From Peterkaempfera bronchialis (GTDB lineage Bacteria > Actinomycetota > Actinomycetes > Streptomycetales > Streptomycetaceae): a stretch of 64,000 nucleotides of DNA. Location of the stretch: NCBI RefSeq assembly GCF_003258605.2, contig NZ_CP031264.1:3472001-3536000 (forward strand), read 5' to 3'. The notes beneath the pieces were generated by a model. That model was not told the origin of the DNA, did not search any database, and saw only the letters and a list, made by a program, of their open reading frames with translations. The translations under genes and the position numbers were made by a program. Positions 25,924 through 34,942 of this stretch are shown here, one piece after another; position 1 is the first letter of the stretch; every line of letters begins with the position of its first letter.

Positions 25924-27069
25924 TCAGGACTTCTTCTTCGGCCGCTGACCGGCCGGCTGCGGCGTCCGCTTGCCCTGCTGCCCGGTGCGCTTGCCGCCGG
26001 CCGCCGATGCCTTGACGTCGTCGGCCTTCCCCGCATCGGCCGCACCGCTGCCGGTCCCACCGCCGGTGGACGTGCTGCCGGTGGAGGGCCGACCCGTCGG
26101 CGACTGCTGCCGCTGGGCCTTGGTCTGCCGCTTGGGCTGCTGGCGGACCACCGGTGCGGTCTCCTCGGGCTCGGCCGCCTCCGCCTTGCCACCCTTGACC
26201 AGGGAGGTCAGACCGCCCTTGACCGGAGTGCCGTCGGCGCTGAGCTTGCCCGCCTTCCGCAGCCGCTCCTGGCGCTCCTTCCACGCCGTGGAGCCGGGGG
26301 TCGGGTTGCGGCGGATGACGAAGAGCTGCTGGCCCATGGTCCAGACGTTGGTGGTCAGCCAGTAGACCAGGACGCCGACCGGGAAGTTGATGCCGAAGAC
26401 CGCGAACATCACGGGGAAGACGTACATCAGCATCTTCTGCTGCTGCATGAACGGCGTCTTGACCGTGAGGTCGACGTTCTTGGTCATCAGCTGGCGCTGG
26501 GTGATGAACTGCGACAGCGACATCAGCACGATCATGGTGATCGTGACGACCCGGACATCGGTGAGCGAGGCGCCCAGGGCGGTGATCTTGTCCGCCGAGT
26601 CGGTGAACTTGACCGACAGCGGGGCACCGAAGATGTGCGCCTTCTGGGCGCTCGCCAGCAGGTCGCTGTTGATCACGCCGACCGTCTGGCCCTTGGCGAT
26701 GTGGTTCAGCACCTGGTAGAGCGAGATGAAGAACGGCGACTGCACCAGGATCGGGAGACAGCTCGAGAAGGGGTTGGTACCCGCCTCCTTGTAGAGCTTC
26801 ATCATCTCTTCGGACTGGCGCTGTCGATCGTTCTTGTAGCGCTCCTGGATGGCCTTCATCTTCGGCTGGATCGCCTGCATGGCCCGGGTCGCGTTGATCT
26901 GCTTCACAAAGAGCGGGATCAGGCAGACCCGGATGACGATCACGAGCGAAACGATGGAGAGACCCCATGCCCACCCTGTGTCCGCCCCGAAGACATGGCT
27001 GTACAGCGCGTGGAACTGGACGATGATCCAGGACACCGCCGTGTAGAGAGGACTCAGGATCGCGTCCAC
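25924..27069 (-). CDS. yidC: Membrane protein insertase YidC
   Basis: The 381-residue protein has the Gram-positive-type YidC core of five membrane helices without the large periplasmic domain. The groove arginine is present in [12 protein letters not shown]. The positively charged loop with the coiled stretch ([15 protein letters not shown]) and the [14 protein letters not shown] segment are typical. A Lys/Gln/Ala-rich C-terminal tail of about 110 residues probably contacts the ribosome. The GTG at 27069 has AAGGAG eight bases upstream and follows yidD by three bases. Confidence 0.95.
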   Translation of the reverse strand: MDAILSPLYTAVSWIIVQFHALYSHVFGADTGWAWGLSIVSLVIVIRVCLIPLFVKQINATRAMQAIQPKMKAIQERYKNDRQRQSEEMMKLYKEAGTNPFSSCLPILVQSPFFISLYQVLNHIAKGQTVGVINSDLLASAQKAHIFGAPLSVKFTDSADKITALGASLTDVRVVTITMIVLMSLSQFITQRQLMTKNVDLTVKTPFMQQQKMLMYVFPVMFAVFGINFPVGVLVYWLTTNVWTMGQQLFVIRRNPTPGSTAWKERQERLRKAGKLSADGTPVKGGLTSLVKGGKAEAAEPEETAPVVRQQPKRQTKAQRQQSPTGRPSTGSTSTGGGTGSGAADAGKADDVKASAAGGKRTGQQGKRTPQPAGQRPKKKS

Positions 27070-27072
27070 GAA

Positions 27073-27411
27073 TCAGGCTCCTTGGGCATTTGGCGTGGGC
27101 GCCGGGTTCTCGACCGGGCCGGAAGTCTGGGGGGCCGGGCCCTGGGGGCCCGGACTCGCGAAGCGGGCGCGCAGCCACTGGTGCCACACGGGCCGCTTGC
27201 GCGGCGGTACATGGTCCACGCCTCCGGGGGACCAAGGGTTGCAGCGCAGGATGCGCCAGGCGGTGAGGCCGGTGCCCTTCACCGCGCCATGCACCCGGAT
27301 CGCCTCGTAGCCGTAGTGGGAACAGGAGGGGTAGTACCGGCACACAGGGCCGAGCAGCGGGCTGATGGTCCACTGGTAGATCCGGATCAGCCCCATCAGC
27401 AGGTACTTCAT
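27073..27411 (-). CDS. yidD: Membrane protein insertion efficiency factor YidD
   Basis: The 112-residue protein shows the YidD signature: [20 protein letters not shown], then [20 protein letters not shown] and GGVDHVP. It is an amphipathic, membrane-associated protein that assists YidC. The C-terminus has an extra 25-residue Pro-rich tail. Its start overlaps the rnpA stop by four bases. Confidence 0.94.
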   Translation of the reverse strand: MKYLLMGLIRIYQWTISPLLGPVCRYYPSCSHYGYEAIRVHGAVKGTGLTAWRILRCNPWSPGGVDHVPPRKRPVWHQWLRARFASPGPQGPAPQTSGPVENPAPTPNAQGA

Positions 27412-27842
27412 CGCCCTGCTCCCGTCGGCCCGATGGCGGTGGTCTCCGTCCTGAGCAGCCGCTTCAGGGCTGCGTCCAAGTCGCGCTCCAGGTCCGCGTA
27501 GTTCGCCGCCCCCGCCGGGGGCAACGCGCGTACCACTATCAGGCTACCTGCGGGCAGCAGCGCCATACGCTCCCGGACAAGGTGACGCAGGCGACGCTTG
27601 ACAAGGTTCCGCACGACCGCCGGGCCGACGGCCTTGCTCACGACGAAACCCGCACGCGCCGGGGGAGCAGTCTCCCCCGGCGAGTGCGGGCCGAAGTCGT
27701 TCCGTCCGCCGCCGTCCGCACCTGCCGCCTCGGCACCCCGACTGAGGTGCACGACGAGCAGGGGCTTGCCGGCGCGGCGTCCACGTTTCACCGCGGTCGC
27801 GAAGTCCTGGCGCCGCCTCAGCCGATTCTCGGTGGGCAGCAC
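27408..27842 (-). CDS. rnpA: Ribonuclease P protein component
   Basis: The 144-residue basic protein helps the RNA subunit of RNase P cut tRNA 5' leaders. The N-terminus ([16 protein letters not shown]) and the RNR motif ([16 protein letters not shown]) are clear. An insertion of about 25 Gly/Pro/Asp-rich residues after the second strand makes it longer than the usual 120. The GTG start follows rpmH after 21 bases. Confidence 0.95.
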   Translation of the reverse strand: MLPTENRLRRRQDFATAVKRGRRAGKPLLVVHLSRGAEAAGADGGGRNDFGPHSPGETAPPARAGFVVSKAVGPAVVRNLVKRRLRHLVRERMALLPAGSLIVVRALPPAGAANYADLERDLDAALKRLLRTETTAIGPTGAGR

Positions 27843-27863
27843 AACATGACCCTGAGCAGCGGA

Positions 27864-28001
27864 TCAGGCGGACAGACGCGTGCGGCCCTTGCCGCGGCGG
27901 CTGGCAAGGATGGCGCGACCGGCACGGGTGCGCATCCGCAGCCGGAAACCGTGGGTCTTCGCGCGGCGGCGGTTGTTCGGCTGGAAGGTGCGCTTGCTCA
28001 C
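27864..28001 (-). CDS. rpmH: 50S ribosomal protein L34
   Basis: The 45-residue protein begins [17 protein letters not shown] and ends GKGRTRLSA, matching L34 over its whole length. It starts with GTG at 28001. It heads the leftward rpmH-rnpA-yidD-yidC-khpB run and is divergent from dnaA, the standard order in bacteria. Confidence 0.97.
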   Translation of the reverse strand: MSKRTFQPNNRRRAKTHGFRLRMRTRAGRAILASRRGKGRTRLSA

Positions 28002-28517
28002 TCGGGGGCTCCAGGGATCAATCGTAGGGTGGCGGGGCGTCACTTGGCCGTCACCGTGCGTCCGCGCGATCCCCTGTGCTACTTCGGGAAGCGAAGCGAT
28101 CCACGGCGCCTATGCTGCGCGCCTGGTTGGTGCGGTTGACCCGCGGGCATGCGGCAGCGGCCATCGACAACTCGACCTGGTTACGGTACGCGGACGGGGG
28201 ACCACGGGTCAAACCGGGTGATGGCGTGCCGCCCGGCCATGCGTCCGGCCAGCGTCCGACCATGGGGTGCGGTCGGCTCTGCGGTGGGCTCCGCAGCGGG
28301 CTCCACGGTCGGCCCCGGCCCGGCTGTGCACAGGCTGTGGACAACGACTTGAACCTAGGCGTCGCCGCTGATTACCGTTGCAGAACCTGTCTGCATTCCC
28401 CACTCACCGACAACCCACACCTCCGCCCGTCCCGCCCGTCCCGCATCCCTGTCACCCTGTCTCAAGGGCCCCCGACCGAAGACCACCCTCAGCGGTGGGA
28501 CGAGAAAGCGTGCACCA
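28002..28517. promoter_or_regulatory. rpmH/dnaA divergent promoter region
   Basis: This 516-bp gap has no credible gene. It must contain the rpmH promoter on the minus strand and the dnaA promoter on the plus strand. A DnaA-box pair lies at 28325-28344, followed by TTGAAC at 28349 and ATTACC at 28371, a weak promoter-like pair. The leader to dnaA is long. Confidence 0.55.
28325..28344 (-). promoter_or_regulatory. DnaA-box pair upstream of dnaA
   Basis: TGTGGACAA at 28336-28344 is a perfect DnaA box on the minus strand, and TGTGCACAG at 28325-28333 is a weaker one. They fit known autoregulation of dnaA by DnaA in Streptomyces. Confidence 0.65.
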
Positions 28518-30470
28518 GTGGCTGATGTCAACAGCGATCTCGCACCCGCCTGGGCGAAGGTCGTCGAGCGGCTGGGCGGCGATGCGAGCATCGGGGAGAG
28601 CGAGAAGATGTGGCTGCGCCGGACGCAGCCGATGTGGATGATGCACGACACCGCGCTGCTGGCGGCACCCAACGAGCGGGCCAAGCAGGTCCTGGAGGGC
28701 CGGCTGCTGCCGCTGCTGAGCGAGATCCTCGGCGGCGAGTTCGGCCATCCCGTCCGGATCGCCGTGATGGTCGACGCCAACGCGGTACCGCCGCCGCCCC
28801 CCGCCCCGGCCGCCGCGCCCGTGGAGCCCGAGCCGCCCCGTCAGGAGTACCGGGAGGACCGCGAGTACCGGTCCGGCGGCGAGGGCGGCTGGAGCGGCTG
28901 GCCGCCCGGCGGACCGCGCGGCGGCTACGACCAGGCGTACGAGCAGCGCCGCTACGAGGGCGGCGGCTACGAGCAGCGCCCCGGACCCTATGACCAGCGC
29001 CCCGGCTGGTCCGAGCAGGGCAGCGGCTGGACCGCCTATCCGCCGGACCGCCGCGGATACGAGGGCGACTACCGGGACGGCGGGGCCGGCCATGAGCGGG
29101 GCCGCGACTGGCCTCCGCATCCGGACCGCTCCGGCACCCCGGCCGAGGGGTTCCGGCAGCTGCCGTCCGAGCCGGCCCGTGACACCCGTGACACCCGGGG
29201 CACCCAGGGCGACCTGCTGGGCGGCGAGTACGGCGAGCCGGCCCACCCGGGCGGCCGTGGTCCGGGGCCCGGCGAGGGCGACGGGCGACCGCAGCCCGCG
29301 CTGCTGCCGGAGCGGTCGGCCGACGGCGGGGCCGGAGGGCCTGTGCTGCCTGCCACGGGCCCCTCCGGTGCTCCACTGCCCAAGGGACCGGGCCACCCCG
29401 CGCCGCCCGGCGCGGGCGGCGCTCCGCGCAAGGACGAGCCGGCCGCCCGGCTCAACCCCAAGTACCTCTTCGACACCTTCGTCATCGGGGCCAGCAACCG
29501 GTTCGCCCACGCGGCTGCGGTCGCGGTGGCCGAGGCGCCCGCCAAGGCGTACAACCCGCTGTTCATCTACGGGGAGTCCGGGCTCGGCAAGACGCATCTG
29601 CTGCACGCCATCGGGCACTACTCGCGGAGCCTCTACCCGGGCACCCGGGTGCGCTACGTGAGCTCGGAGGAGTTCACCAACGAGTTCATCAACTCCATCC
29701 GCGACGGCAAGGCGGACGCCTTCCGCAAGCGCTACCGCGACATGGACATCCTGCTGGTCGACGACATCCAGTTCCTGGCGAGCAAGGAGTCGACGCAGGA
29801 GGAGTTCTTCCACACCTTCAACACCCTGCACAACGCCAACAAGCAGATCGTGCTCTCCTCCGACCGGCCGCCCAAGCAGCTGGTCACCCTGGAGGACCGG
29901 CTCCGCAACCGCTTCGAGTGGGGTCTGATCACCGACGTCCAGCCGCCCGAGCTGGAGACCCGGATCGCGATCCTGCGCAAGAAGGCCATCCAGGAGCAGC
30001 TGAACGCGCCGCCGGAGGTGCTGGAGTTCATCGCCTCCCGGATCTCGCGGAACATCCGCGAGCTGGAGGGCGCGCTGATCCGGGTGACCGCCTTCGCCAG
30101 CCTCAACCGGGCGCCGGTGGACCTGGAGCTCACCGGGATCGTGCTGAAGGACCTCATCCCCGGCGGTGAGGAGGCGGGTCCGGAGATCACGGCCAAGACC
30201 ATCATGGAACAGACCGCCGCCTACTTCGGGCTCGGCGTGGAGGACCTCTGCGGCTCCTCCCGGAGCCGGGTGCTGGTCACCGCCCGGCAGATCGCCATGT
30301 ACCTCTGCCGCGAGCTCACCGACCTCTCGCTGCCGAAGATCGGCGCCCAGTTCGGCGGCCGGGACCACACCACGGTGATGCACGCCGACCGCAAGATCCG
30401 GTCCCTGATGGCCGAGCGGCGGTCCATCTACAACCAGGTCACGGAGCTGACCAACCGCATCAAGAGCTGA
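28518..30470 (+). CDS. dnaA: Chromosomal replication initiator DnaA
   Basis: The 650-residue protein binds DnaA boxes in the adjacent oriC and opens it. Domain I is at residues 1-90. Domain II is a Gly/Tyr/Arg/Pro-rich linker of about 220 residues, far longer than in E. coli and typical of Streptomyces. Domain III (AAA+) starts at [13 protein letters not shown] with Walker [12 protein letters not shown] and Walker [10 protein letters not shown]. Domain IV has the DnaA signature [11 protein letters not shown]. The GTG at 28518 is the family start, but the ribosome site is weak, which fits tight control. A very strong hairpin follows. Confidence 0.97.
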   Translation: MADVNSDLAPAWAKVVERLGGDASIGESEKMWLRRTQPMWMMHDTALLAAPNERAKQVLEGRLLPLLSEILGGEFGHPVRIAVMVDANAVPPPPPAPAAAPVEPEPPRQEYREDREYRSGGEGGWSGWPPGGPRGGYDQAYEQRRYEGGGYEQRPGPYDQRPGWSEQGSGWTAYPPDRRGYEGDYRDGGAGHERGRDWPPHPDRSGTPAEGFRQLPSEPARDTRDTRGTQGDLLGGEYGEPAHPGGRGPGPGEGDGRPQPALLPERSADGGAGGPVLPATGPSGAPLPKGPGHPAPPGAGGAPRKDEPAARLNPKYLFDTFVIGASNRFAHAAAVAVAEAPAKAYNPLFIYGESGLGKTHLLHAIGHYSRSLYPGTRVRYVSSEEFTNEFINSIRDGKADAFRKRYRDMDILLVDDIQFLASKESTQEEFFHTFNTLHNANKQIVLSSDRPPKQLVTLEDRLRNRFEWGLITDVQPPELETRIAILRKKAIQEQLNAPPEVLEFIASRISRNIRELEGALIRVTAFASLNRAPVDLELTGIVLKDLIPGGEEAGPEITAKTIMEQTAAYFGLGVEDLCGSSRSRVLVTARQIAMYLCRELTDLSLPKIGAQFGGRDHTTVMHADRKIRSLMAERRSIYNQVTELTNRIKS

Positions 30471-30528
30471 CCCGGCAGCCGGGACACACCCGGGACCGCC
30501 GGCCTGCGCGACCGCGCAGAAGCCCGCA

Positions 30529-30564
30529 GGAGGGGCGCAGGGAGAGGTCTCCCTGCGCCCCTCC
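30529..30564 (+). terminator. Terminator of dnaA
   Basis: Two perfectly complementary 17-base arms (30529-30545 and 30548-30564) leave only two bases between them, so the real loop is slightly larger. It ends dnaA transcription before oriC. Confidence 0.87.
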
Positions 30565-30898
30565 GCCCGTTCTGCGGCTCCGCCGCGCCTCGCACAGACG
30601 CGCAGCAATTCGAACAGCCCGGGGCCGGATCGCGGAACTCCACAGGATGCGGCATTTTCCGCCGTCCACACCCTGGGGAGCGCCGAGTTATCCAGATCCT
30701 GTCCACAGCTGCCGCCGCAGTACGCTCGTCCCCCCAGCTCATGCCCCTGTGGACTTGTGGGCCACCGTTGTCCACAGGGTGTGGACAGTTGAGGGAGCGT
30801 CAACACGGCTCCAAGGTTGTCCACCGGCCATCCCCAGGGAGAGGGTGGTTGTCCCCAGGTTGTCCACAGCAACGTCCACAGTTCGACAAGCAAAACGC

Positions 30899-30924
30899 CG
30901 CTTTCACTAGTCCGTGTGAAAGCG
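30899..30924. repeat. Inverted repeat between the oriC box groups
   Basis: CGCTTTCAC and GTGAAAGCG, nine-base perfect arms, flank eight bases (30908-30915). The inner TTTCAC and GTGAAA are the two halves of a parS site pushed apart. Confidence 0.75.
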
Positions 30925-30955
30925 GTCACACACGAGGGCAGGTGTGGCCGGTGGG

Positions 30956-30998
30956 AAACCTGGGTAAAACCTGGGGATAGTCCTGGGGAGAACCTGGG
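30956..30998. repeat. Four helically phased CCTGGG repeats in oriC
   Basis: Nine-base units ending in CCTGGG start at 30956, 30967, 30979 and 30990, spaced 11, 12 and 11 bases. The first two are identical (AAACCTGGG). They lie between the two DnaA-box groups. Confidence 0.7.
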
Positions 30999-31116
30999 GG
31001 CAGCTGTGGATGGCCTGTGGGTAAACCTTGGCTGTCCACAGGAGGGCCTGGTTCATCCACTGGTTCACCCACAGGCCCGGTGGATAAAAAAGCCGGGCTG
31101 AGCTGCGCAAATGACG

Positions 31117-31158
31117 TTATCCACGGAATCCACAGCCCCTACTACTACGACTACCTAG
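31117..31158. other. Candidate basal unwinding element (DnaA boxes, GC block, DnaA-trios)
   Basis: Two tandem box-like 9-mers (31117-31125 TTATCCACG, 31126-31134 GAATCCACA) are followed by a GC block (GCCCC, 31135-31139) and then CTA-type trinucleotides (31139-31157, TACTACTACGACTACC). This order matches the B. subtilis element where DnaA moves from boxes onto DnaA-trios to open the origin. Confidence 0.55.
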
Positions 31159-31385
31159 AGATCCCCCGGTGCTTCGTCTAACAGGGGGCGGGGCGTCGAT
31201 CTGTGGATGACCGCAATGCGACACCTGTTCACCCCGGCTTCGCCCCGTCTGCCACGGGTGTCGGTGGAGTACGTCAGACTGTTCTCCGGCAACAGGAGCG
31301 AGCCGACCCGCCACGGAGCCCACCGGGGTCCACAGGGTGGGGACGGGCGGCCCGCGGACAGCAGGAGCTCAGGAGGCGGTGACCG

Positions 31386-32522
31386 GTGAAGTTCCGGGTG
31401 GAGCGAGATGTCCTCGCGGAGGCGGTGGCCTGGGCTGCCCGCAGCCTCCCGGCACGGCCGCCGGTGCCGGTCCTCGCCGGGCTGCTGCTGACGGCCGAGG
31501 AGGGCAGGCTGAGCCTGTCCGGTTTCGACTACGAGGTCTCGGCCCGGGTCTCGGTGGAGGCCGACACCGAGGAGGCCGGTACCGTCCTGGTCTCCGGTCG
31601 GCTGCTGGCCGACATCTCCCGGTCGCTGCCCAACCGGCCGGTGGAGATCTCCACCGACGGTGTGCGGGTGACCGTGGTCTGCGGCTCCTCCCGCTTCACC
31701 CTGCCGACCCTCCCGGTGGACGAGTACCCGGCGCTGCCGCAGATGCCCACCGCCACCGGCACCGTCTCCGGCGAGATCTTCGCCGCCGCCGTCGCCCAGG
31801 TCGCGGTGGCCGCCGGGCGTGACGACACCCTGCCGGTGCTCACCGGCGTCCGGGTCGAGATCGAGGACGACCGGATCACCCTGGCCGCCACCGACCGCTA
31901 CCGGTTCGCCGTCCGCGAGCTGCTGTGGAAGCCGGAGCAGCCGGGCCTCTCCGCCGTCGCCCTGGTCCCCGCCAAGACCCTGCTGGACACCGCGAAGTCC
32001 CTGAACAGCGGCGACACCGTCGCCATCGCCCTGGCATCCGCCGGCAGCGGCGGCGGCGAGGGCCTGATCGGCTTCGAGGGTGCCGGTCGGCGGACCACCA
32101 CCCGGCTGCTGGAGGGCGAGTTCCCGAAGTTCCGCAGCCTCTTCCCGACCGAGTTCAACGCGGTGGCCACCATCGTGACCGCGCCCTTCGTGGAGGCCGT
32201 CAAGCGTGTCTCCCTGGTCGCCGAGCGCAACACCCCGGTCCGGCTGAGCTTCGAGCAGGGTGTGCTGACCCTGGAGGCCGGTTCCGGCGACGACGCCCAG
32301 GCCACCGAGCGGCTCGACGCCGACCTGGAGGGCGACGACATCTCGATCGCCTTCAACCCGGCCTACCTGCTCGAAGGGCTGTCGGCCATCGACGCCCCGG
32401 TGGCCCAGCTGAGCTTCACCACCTCCACCAAGCCCGCGCTGCTGAGCGGCCGCCCGTCGGTCGACGCCGAGGCCGACGAGGCCTACAAGTACCTGATCAT
32501 GCCGGTGCGGCTCTCCGGCTGA
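31386..32522 (+). CDS. dnaN: DNA polymerase III beta sliding clamp
   Basis: The 378-residue protein forms the dimeric ring that holds the polymerase on DNA. Three DnaN domains are visible, and the C-terminus ends in YKYLIMPVRLSG, the usual clamp ending next to the partner-binding pocket. The GTG at 31386 has AGGAGG ten bases upstream. It is transcribed away from oriC and has its own strong terminator. Confidence 0.97.
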   Translation: MKFRVERDVLAEAVAWAARSLPARPPVPVLAGLLLTAEEGRLSLSGFDYEVSARVSVEADTEEAGTVLVSGRLLADISRSLPNRPVEISTDGVRVTVVCGSSRFTLPTLPVDEYPALPQMPTATGTVSGEIFAAAVAQVAVAAGRDDTLPVLTGVRVEIEDDRITLAATDRYRFAVRELLWKPEQPGLSAVALVPAKTLLDTAKSLNSGDTVAIALASAGSGGGEGLIGFEGAGRRTTTRLLEGEFPKFRSLFPTEFNAVATIVTAPFVEAVKRVSLVAERNTPVRLSFEQGVLTLEAGSGDDAQATERLDADLEGDDISIAFNPAYLLEGLSAIDAPVAQLSFTTSTKPALLSGRPSVDAEADEAYKYLIMPVRLSG

Positions 32523-32542
32523 CCGAGGCCGCCGCGGCCATC

Positions 32543-32577
32543 CCCGTCCCCCGGTGCATCCGCAACCGGGGGACGGG
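32543..32577 (+). terminator. Terminator of dnaN
   Basis: A perfect 12-bp stem (32543-32554 with 32566-32577) and an 11-base loop begin 21 bases after the dnaN stop. Confidence 0.82.
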
Positions 32578-32721
32578 CCGTCGGGCCTGGAAGCCGCCCC
32601 ACCGGGCAGAAGCTCCCCCAGCGGCCCGTGCCCGCCGGGGCCCGAACTCTCCCCCGGCGTAGGCTCAAAGGTGCGGCAAAGGGGCCGTCATCAGGCACCT
32701 CGAACGACGTAAGGACTTGTC

Positions 32722-33654
32722 ATGGAGCTCGGTCTCATCGGTCTCGGCAAGATGGGCGGGAACATGCGCGAGCGCATCCGCCGCGCCGGTCACACGGTCA
32801 TCGGGTACGACCGCAACCCCGACCTCGCCGATGTCCACTCCCTCCAGGAGCTGGTGGACAAGCTCCAGGCCCCCCGGGTGGTCTGGCTGATGGTGCCGGC
32901 CGGCGCCCCGACCCAGCAGACCGTCGACCAGCTCGCCGAGGTGCTGTCGCCCGGCGATGTGGTGGTCGACGGCGGCAACTCGCGCTGGACCGACGACGTC
33001 ACCCACGCCAAGGAGCTCGCCGCCAAGGGCATCGGCTTTGTCGACGCCGGCGTCTCCGGCGGCGTCTGGGGCCTGGAGAACGGCTACGCCCTGATGGTCG
33101 GCGGCGAGGCCGAGCACGTGGACCGGGTGAAGCCGGTCTTCGACGCCCTCAAGCCGGCCGGTGAGTACGGCTATGTGCACGCCGGCAAGGTCGGCGCCGG
33201 CCACTTCGCCAAGATGGTCCACAACGGCATCGAGTACGCCCTGATGCAGGCGTACGCCGAGGGCTGGGAGCTGCTTGAGGCCGCCGAGGTGACCACCGAT
33301 GTACGTGCGATCTTCAGCAGCTGGAAGGAGGGCACGGTCATCCGCTCCTGGCTGCTCGACCTGGCCGTCCGCGCCATGGACGAGGACGCGCACCTGGAGC
33401 ACCTGCGCGGCTACGCCGAGGACTCCGGCGAGGGCCGCTGGACCGTCGAGGCGGCCATCGACCACGCCGTGCCGCTGCCCGCCATCACCGCCTCCCTCTT
33501 CGCCCGGTTCTCCTCCCGCCAGGAGGACTCCCCGCAGATGAAGATGATCGCGGCGCTGCGCAACCAGTTCGGCGGCCACGCCATCACCGCCGTCAGCGAC
33601 CAGAAGGGCGCCGACGCCCCCGGCGCCGACGTGGACCCGCCGTCCGTCTCCTGA
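32722..33654 (+). CDS. gnd: 6-phosphogluconate dehydrogenase, short (GntZ/YqeC-like) form
   Basis: The 310-residue enzyme oxidatively decarboxylates 6-phosphogluconate to ribulose 5-phosphate. The N-terminus has the coenzyme motif LIGLGKMGGNM. DAGVSGGVWGLENGYALMVGG and the catalytic Lys/Asn/His region GHFAKMVHNGIEY are conserved. At 310 residues it is the short form, which in several bacteria prefers NAD. The ATG has AAGGA six bases upstream. Its place between dnaN and recF is typical of Streptomyces and mycobacteria. Confidence 0.93.
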   Translation: MELGLIGLGKMGGNMRERIRRAGHTVIGYDRNPDLADVHSLQELVDKLQAPRVVWLMVPAGAPTQQTVDQLAEVLSPGDVVVDGGNSRWTDDVTHAKELAAKGIGFVDAGVSGGVWGLENGYALMVGGEAEHVDRVKPVFDALKPAGEYGYVHAGKVGAGHFAKMVHNGIEYALMQAYAEGWELLEAAEVTTDVRAIFSSWKEGTVIRSWLLDLAVRAMDEDAHLEHLRGYAEDSGEGRWTVEAAIDHAVPLPAITASLFARFSSRQEDSPQMKMIAALRNQFGGHAITAVSDQKGADAPGADVDPPSVS

Positions 33655-33673
33655 CCGGCCCACCACCCCCACC

Positions 33674-33721
33674 GGAGAGGAAGTCAGCGCGGGCGCAGGC
33701 CCCCGCGCGCTACGCACACCA
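33674..33721 (+). promoter_or_regulatory. Distant ribosome site and hairpin before recF
   Basis: A GGAGAGGAAG stretch (33674-33683) lies 37 bases before the recF ATG, too far for normal initiation. A 7-bp hairpin (33687-33693 with 33702-33708) lies between them and would shorten the effective distance if folded. Confidence 0.4.
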
Positions 33722-34854
33722 TGCATGTCGCGCATCTGTCGCTCGCCGACTTCCGCTCCTACGCCCGGGTCGAGGTGCCCCTGGACCCGGGCGTCACCGC
33801 CTTTGTGGGCCCCAACGGCCAGGGCAAGACCAACCTGGTGGAGGCGGTCGGCTACCTCGCCACCCTGGGCAGCCACCGGGTGGCCGTCGACGCCCCCCTG
33901 GTCCGGCTGGGCGCCGACCGCGCCATCGTCCGGGGCAGCGTGGTGCGGGAGGACCGGCCCACCCTGATCGAGCTGGAGATCAACCCCGGCAAGGCCAACC
34001 GGGCCCGGATCAACCGCTCCTCCAACGTCCGCCCGCGCGATGTGCTGGGCCTGCTGCGTACGGTGCTCTTCGCCCCGGAGGACCTGGCCCTGGTCAAGGG
34101 CGACCCGGGGGAGCGGCGCCGCTTCCTGGACGAGCTGCTGACCGCCCGCACCCCCCGGCTGGCCGGGGTCCGGCAGGACTATGAACGGGTCCTCAAGCAG
34201 CGCAACGCCCTGCTCCGGACCGCGGCCCTGGCCCGCCGGGCGGGCGGCGGCCGGGCGGATCTGTCCACCCTGGATGTCTGGGACGGCCATCTGGCGCGTA
34301 CCGGCGCCGAGTTGACCGCCTTCCGGGTGCAGCTGGTGGCCGCGTTGCAGCCGCTGGTGGAGAAGGCGTACGAGCAGCTGGCCCCGGGCGGCGGCCCGAC
34401 CGCGCTGGAGTACCGCAGCTCGGTGGAGGGCCCGGTGCCCGCCTCCCGCGAGGAGGCGTACGAGGCGCTGGCGGCCGGGCTGGCGGCGGCCCGCAAGCAG
34501 GAGGTCGAACGCGGGGTCACCCTGGTCGGCCCGCACCGGGACGACCTGCTGCTGGGGCTGGGCCCGCTGCCCGCCAAGGGGTACGCCAGCCATGGCGAGT
34601 CCTGGTCGTATGCGCTGGCCCTGCGGCTGGCCTCGTATGAGCTGCTGCGCGCCGACGGCGGCGAACCCGTGCTGGTGCTGGACGACGTCTTCGCCGAGCT
34701 GGACGGCAGACGCCGGGAGCGGCTGGCCGAGCTGGTCGCGCCGGGCGAGCAGGTGCTGGTGACGGCGGCGGTGGCGGAGGACGTTCCGCAGGCCCTGGCG
34801 GGCGCCCGGTTCGCGGTGGCCGACGGCGAGGTGCGGCGGATCGCCCAGGGGTGA
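33721..34854 (+). CDS. recF: DNA replication and repair protein RecF
   Basis: The 377-residue ATPase loads RecA at single-stranded gaps and helps restart forks. Walker A is GPNGQGKTN at residues 30-38. The ABC-type signature is near [15 protein letters not shown], and Walker B is [15 protein letters not shown]. The ATG at 33721 gives the family N-terminus ([15 protein letters not shown]) but no close ribosome site is present. dciA follows after 88 bases. Confidence 0.96.
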   Translation: MHVAHLSLADFRSYARVEVPLDPGVTAFVGPNGQGKTNLVEAVGYLATLGSHRVAVDAPLVRLGADRAIVRGSVVREDRPTLIELEINPGKANRARINRSSNVRPRDVLGLLRTVLFAPEDLALVKGDPGERRRFLDELLTARTPRLAGVRQDYERVLKQRNALLRTAALARRAGGGRADLSTLDVWDGHLARTGAELTAFRVQLVAALQPLVEKAYEQLAPGGGPTALEYRSSVEGPVPASREEAYEALAAGLAAARKQEVERGVTLVGPHRDDLLLGLGPLPAKGYASHGESWSYALALRLASYELLRADGGEPVLVLDDVFAELDGRRRERLAELVAPGEQVLVTAAVAEDVPQALAGARFAVADGEVRRIAQG

Positions 34855-34910
34855 CGGCGGCCCCGGGCAGTCCCGTTTGCCCGCCCGGCCGCTTAGGCTG
34901 GACCACTTCA

Positions 34911-34919
34911 CTGTCCACA
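34911..34919 (+). promoter_or_regulatory. Isolated DnaA-box-like 9-mer before dciA
   Basis: CTGTCCACA has one change from the TTGTCCACA consensus. It lies 23 bases before the dciA start and outside oriC. Confidence 0.4.
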
Positions 34920-34942
34920 GGCTGGGGAAGGAGTCGACTCCC

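Larger units (their letters stand above)
30600..31385. other. Chromosomal origin oriC
   Basis: The dnaA-dnaN interval holds about 20 DnaA boxes close to TTGTCCACA/TTATCCACA. The left group spans 30662-30880 and includes the two perfect boxes at 30768-30776 and 30860-30868, plus 30699, 30780, 30817 and 30849. The right group spans 31005-31134, including 31005, 31016, 31032, 31065, 31079 and 31117; others lie at 31202 and 31326. Two groups of boxes are the known layout of Streptomyces oriC. Between the groups lie a palindrome and four phased repeats. No protein gene is present. Confidence 0.95.

Noticed and set aside
33108-33122. GAGCACGTGGACC in gnd as a parS candidate
   Set aside because: Only the central CACGTG matches; flanking bases differ at several positions.
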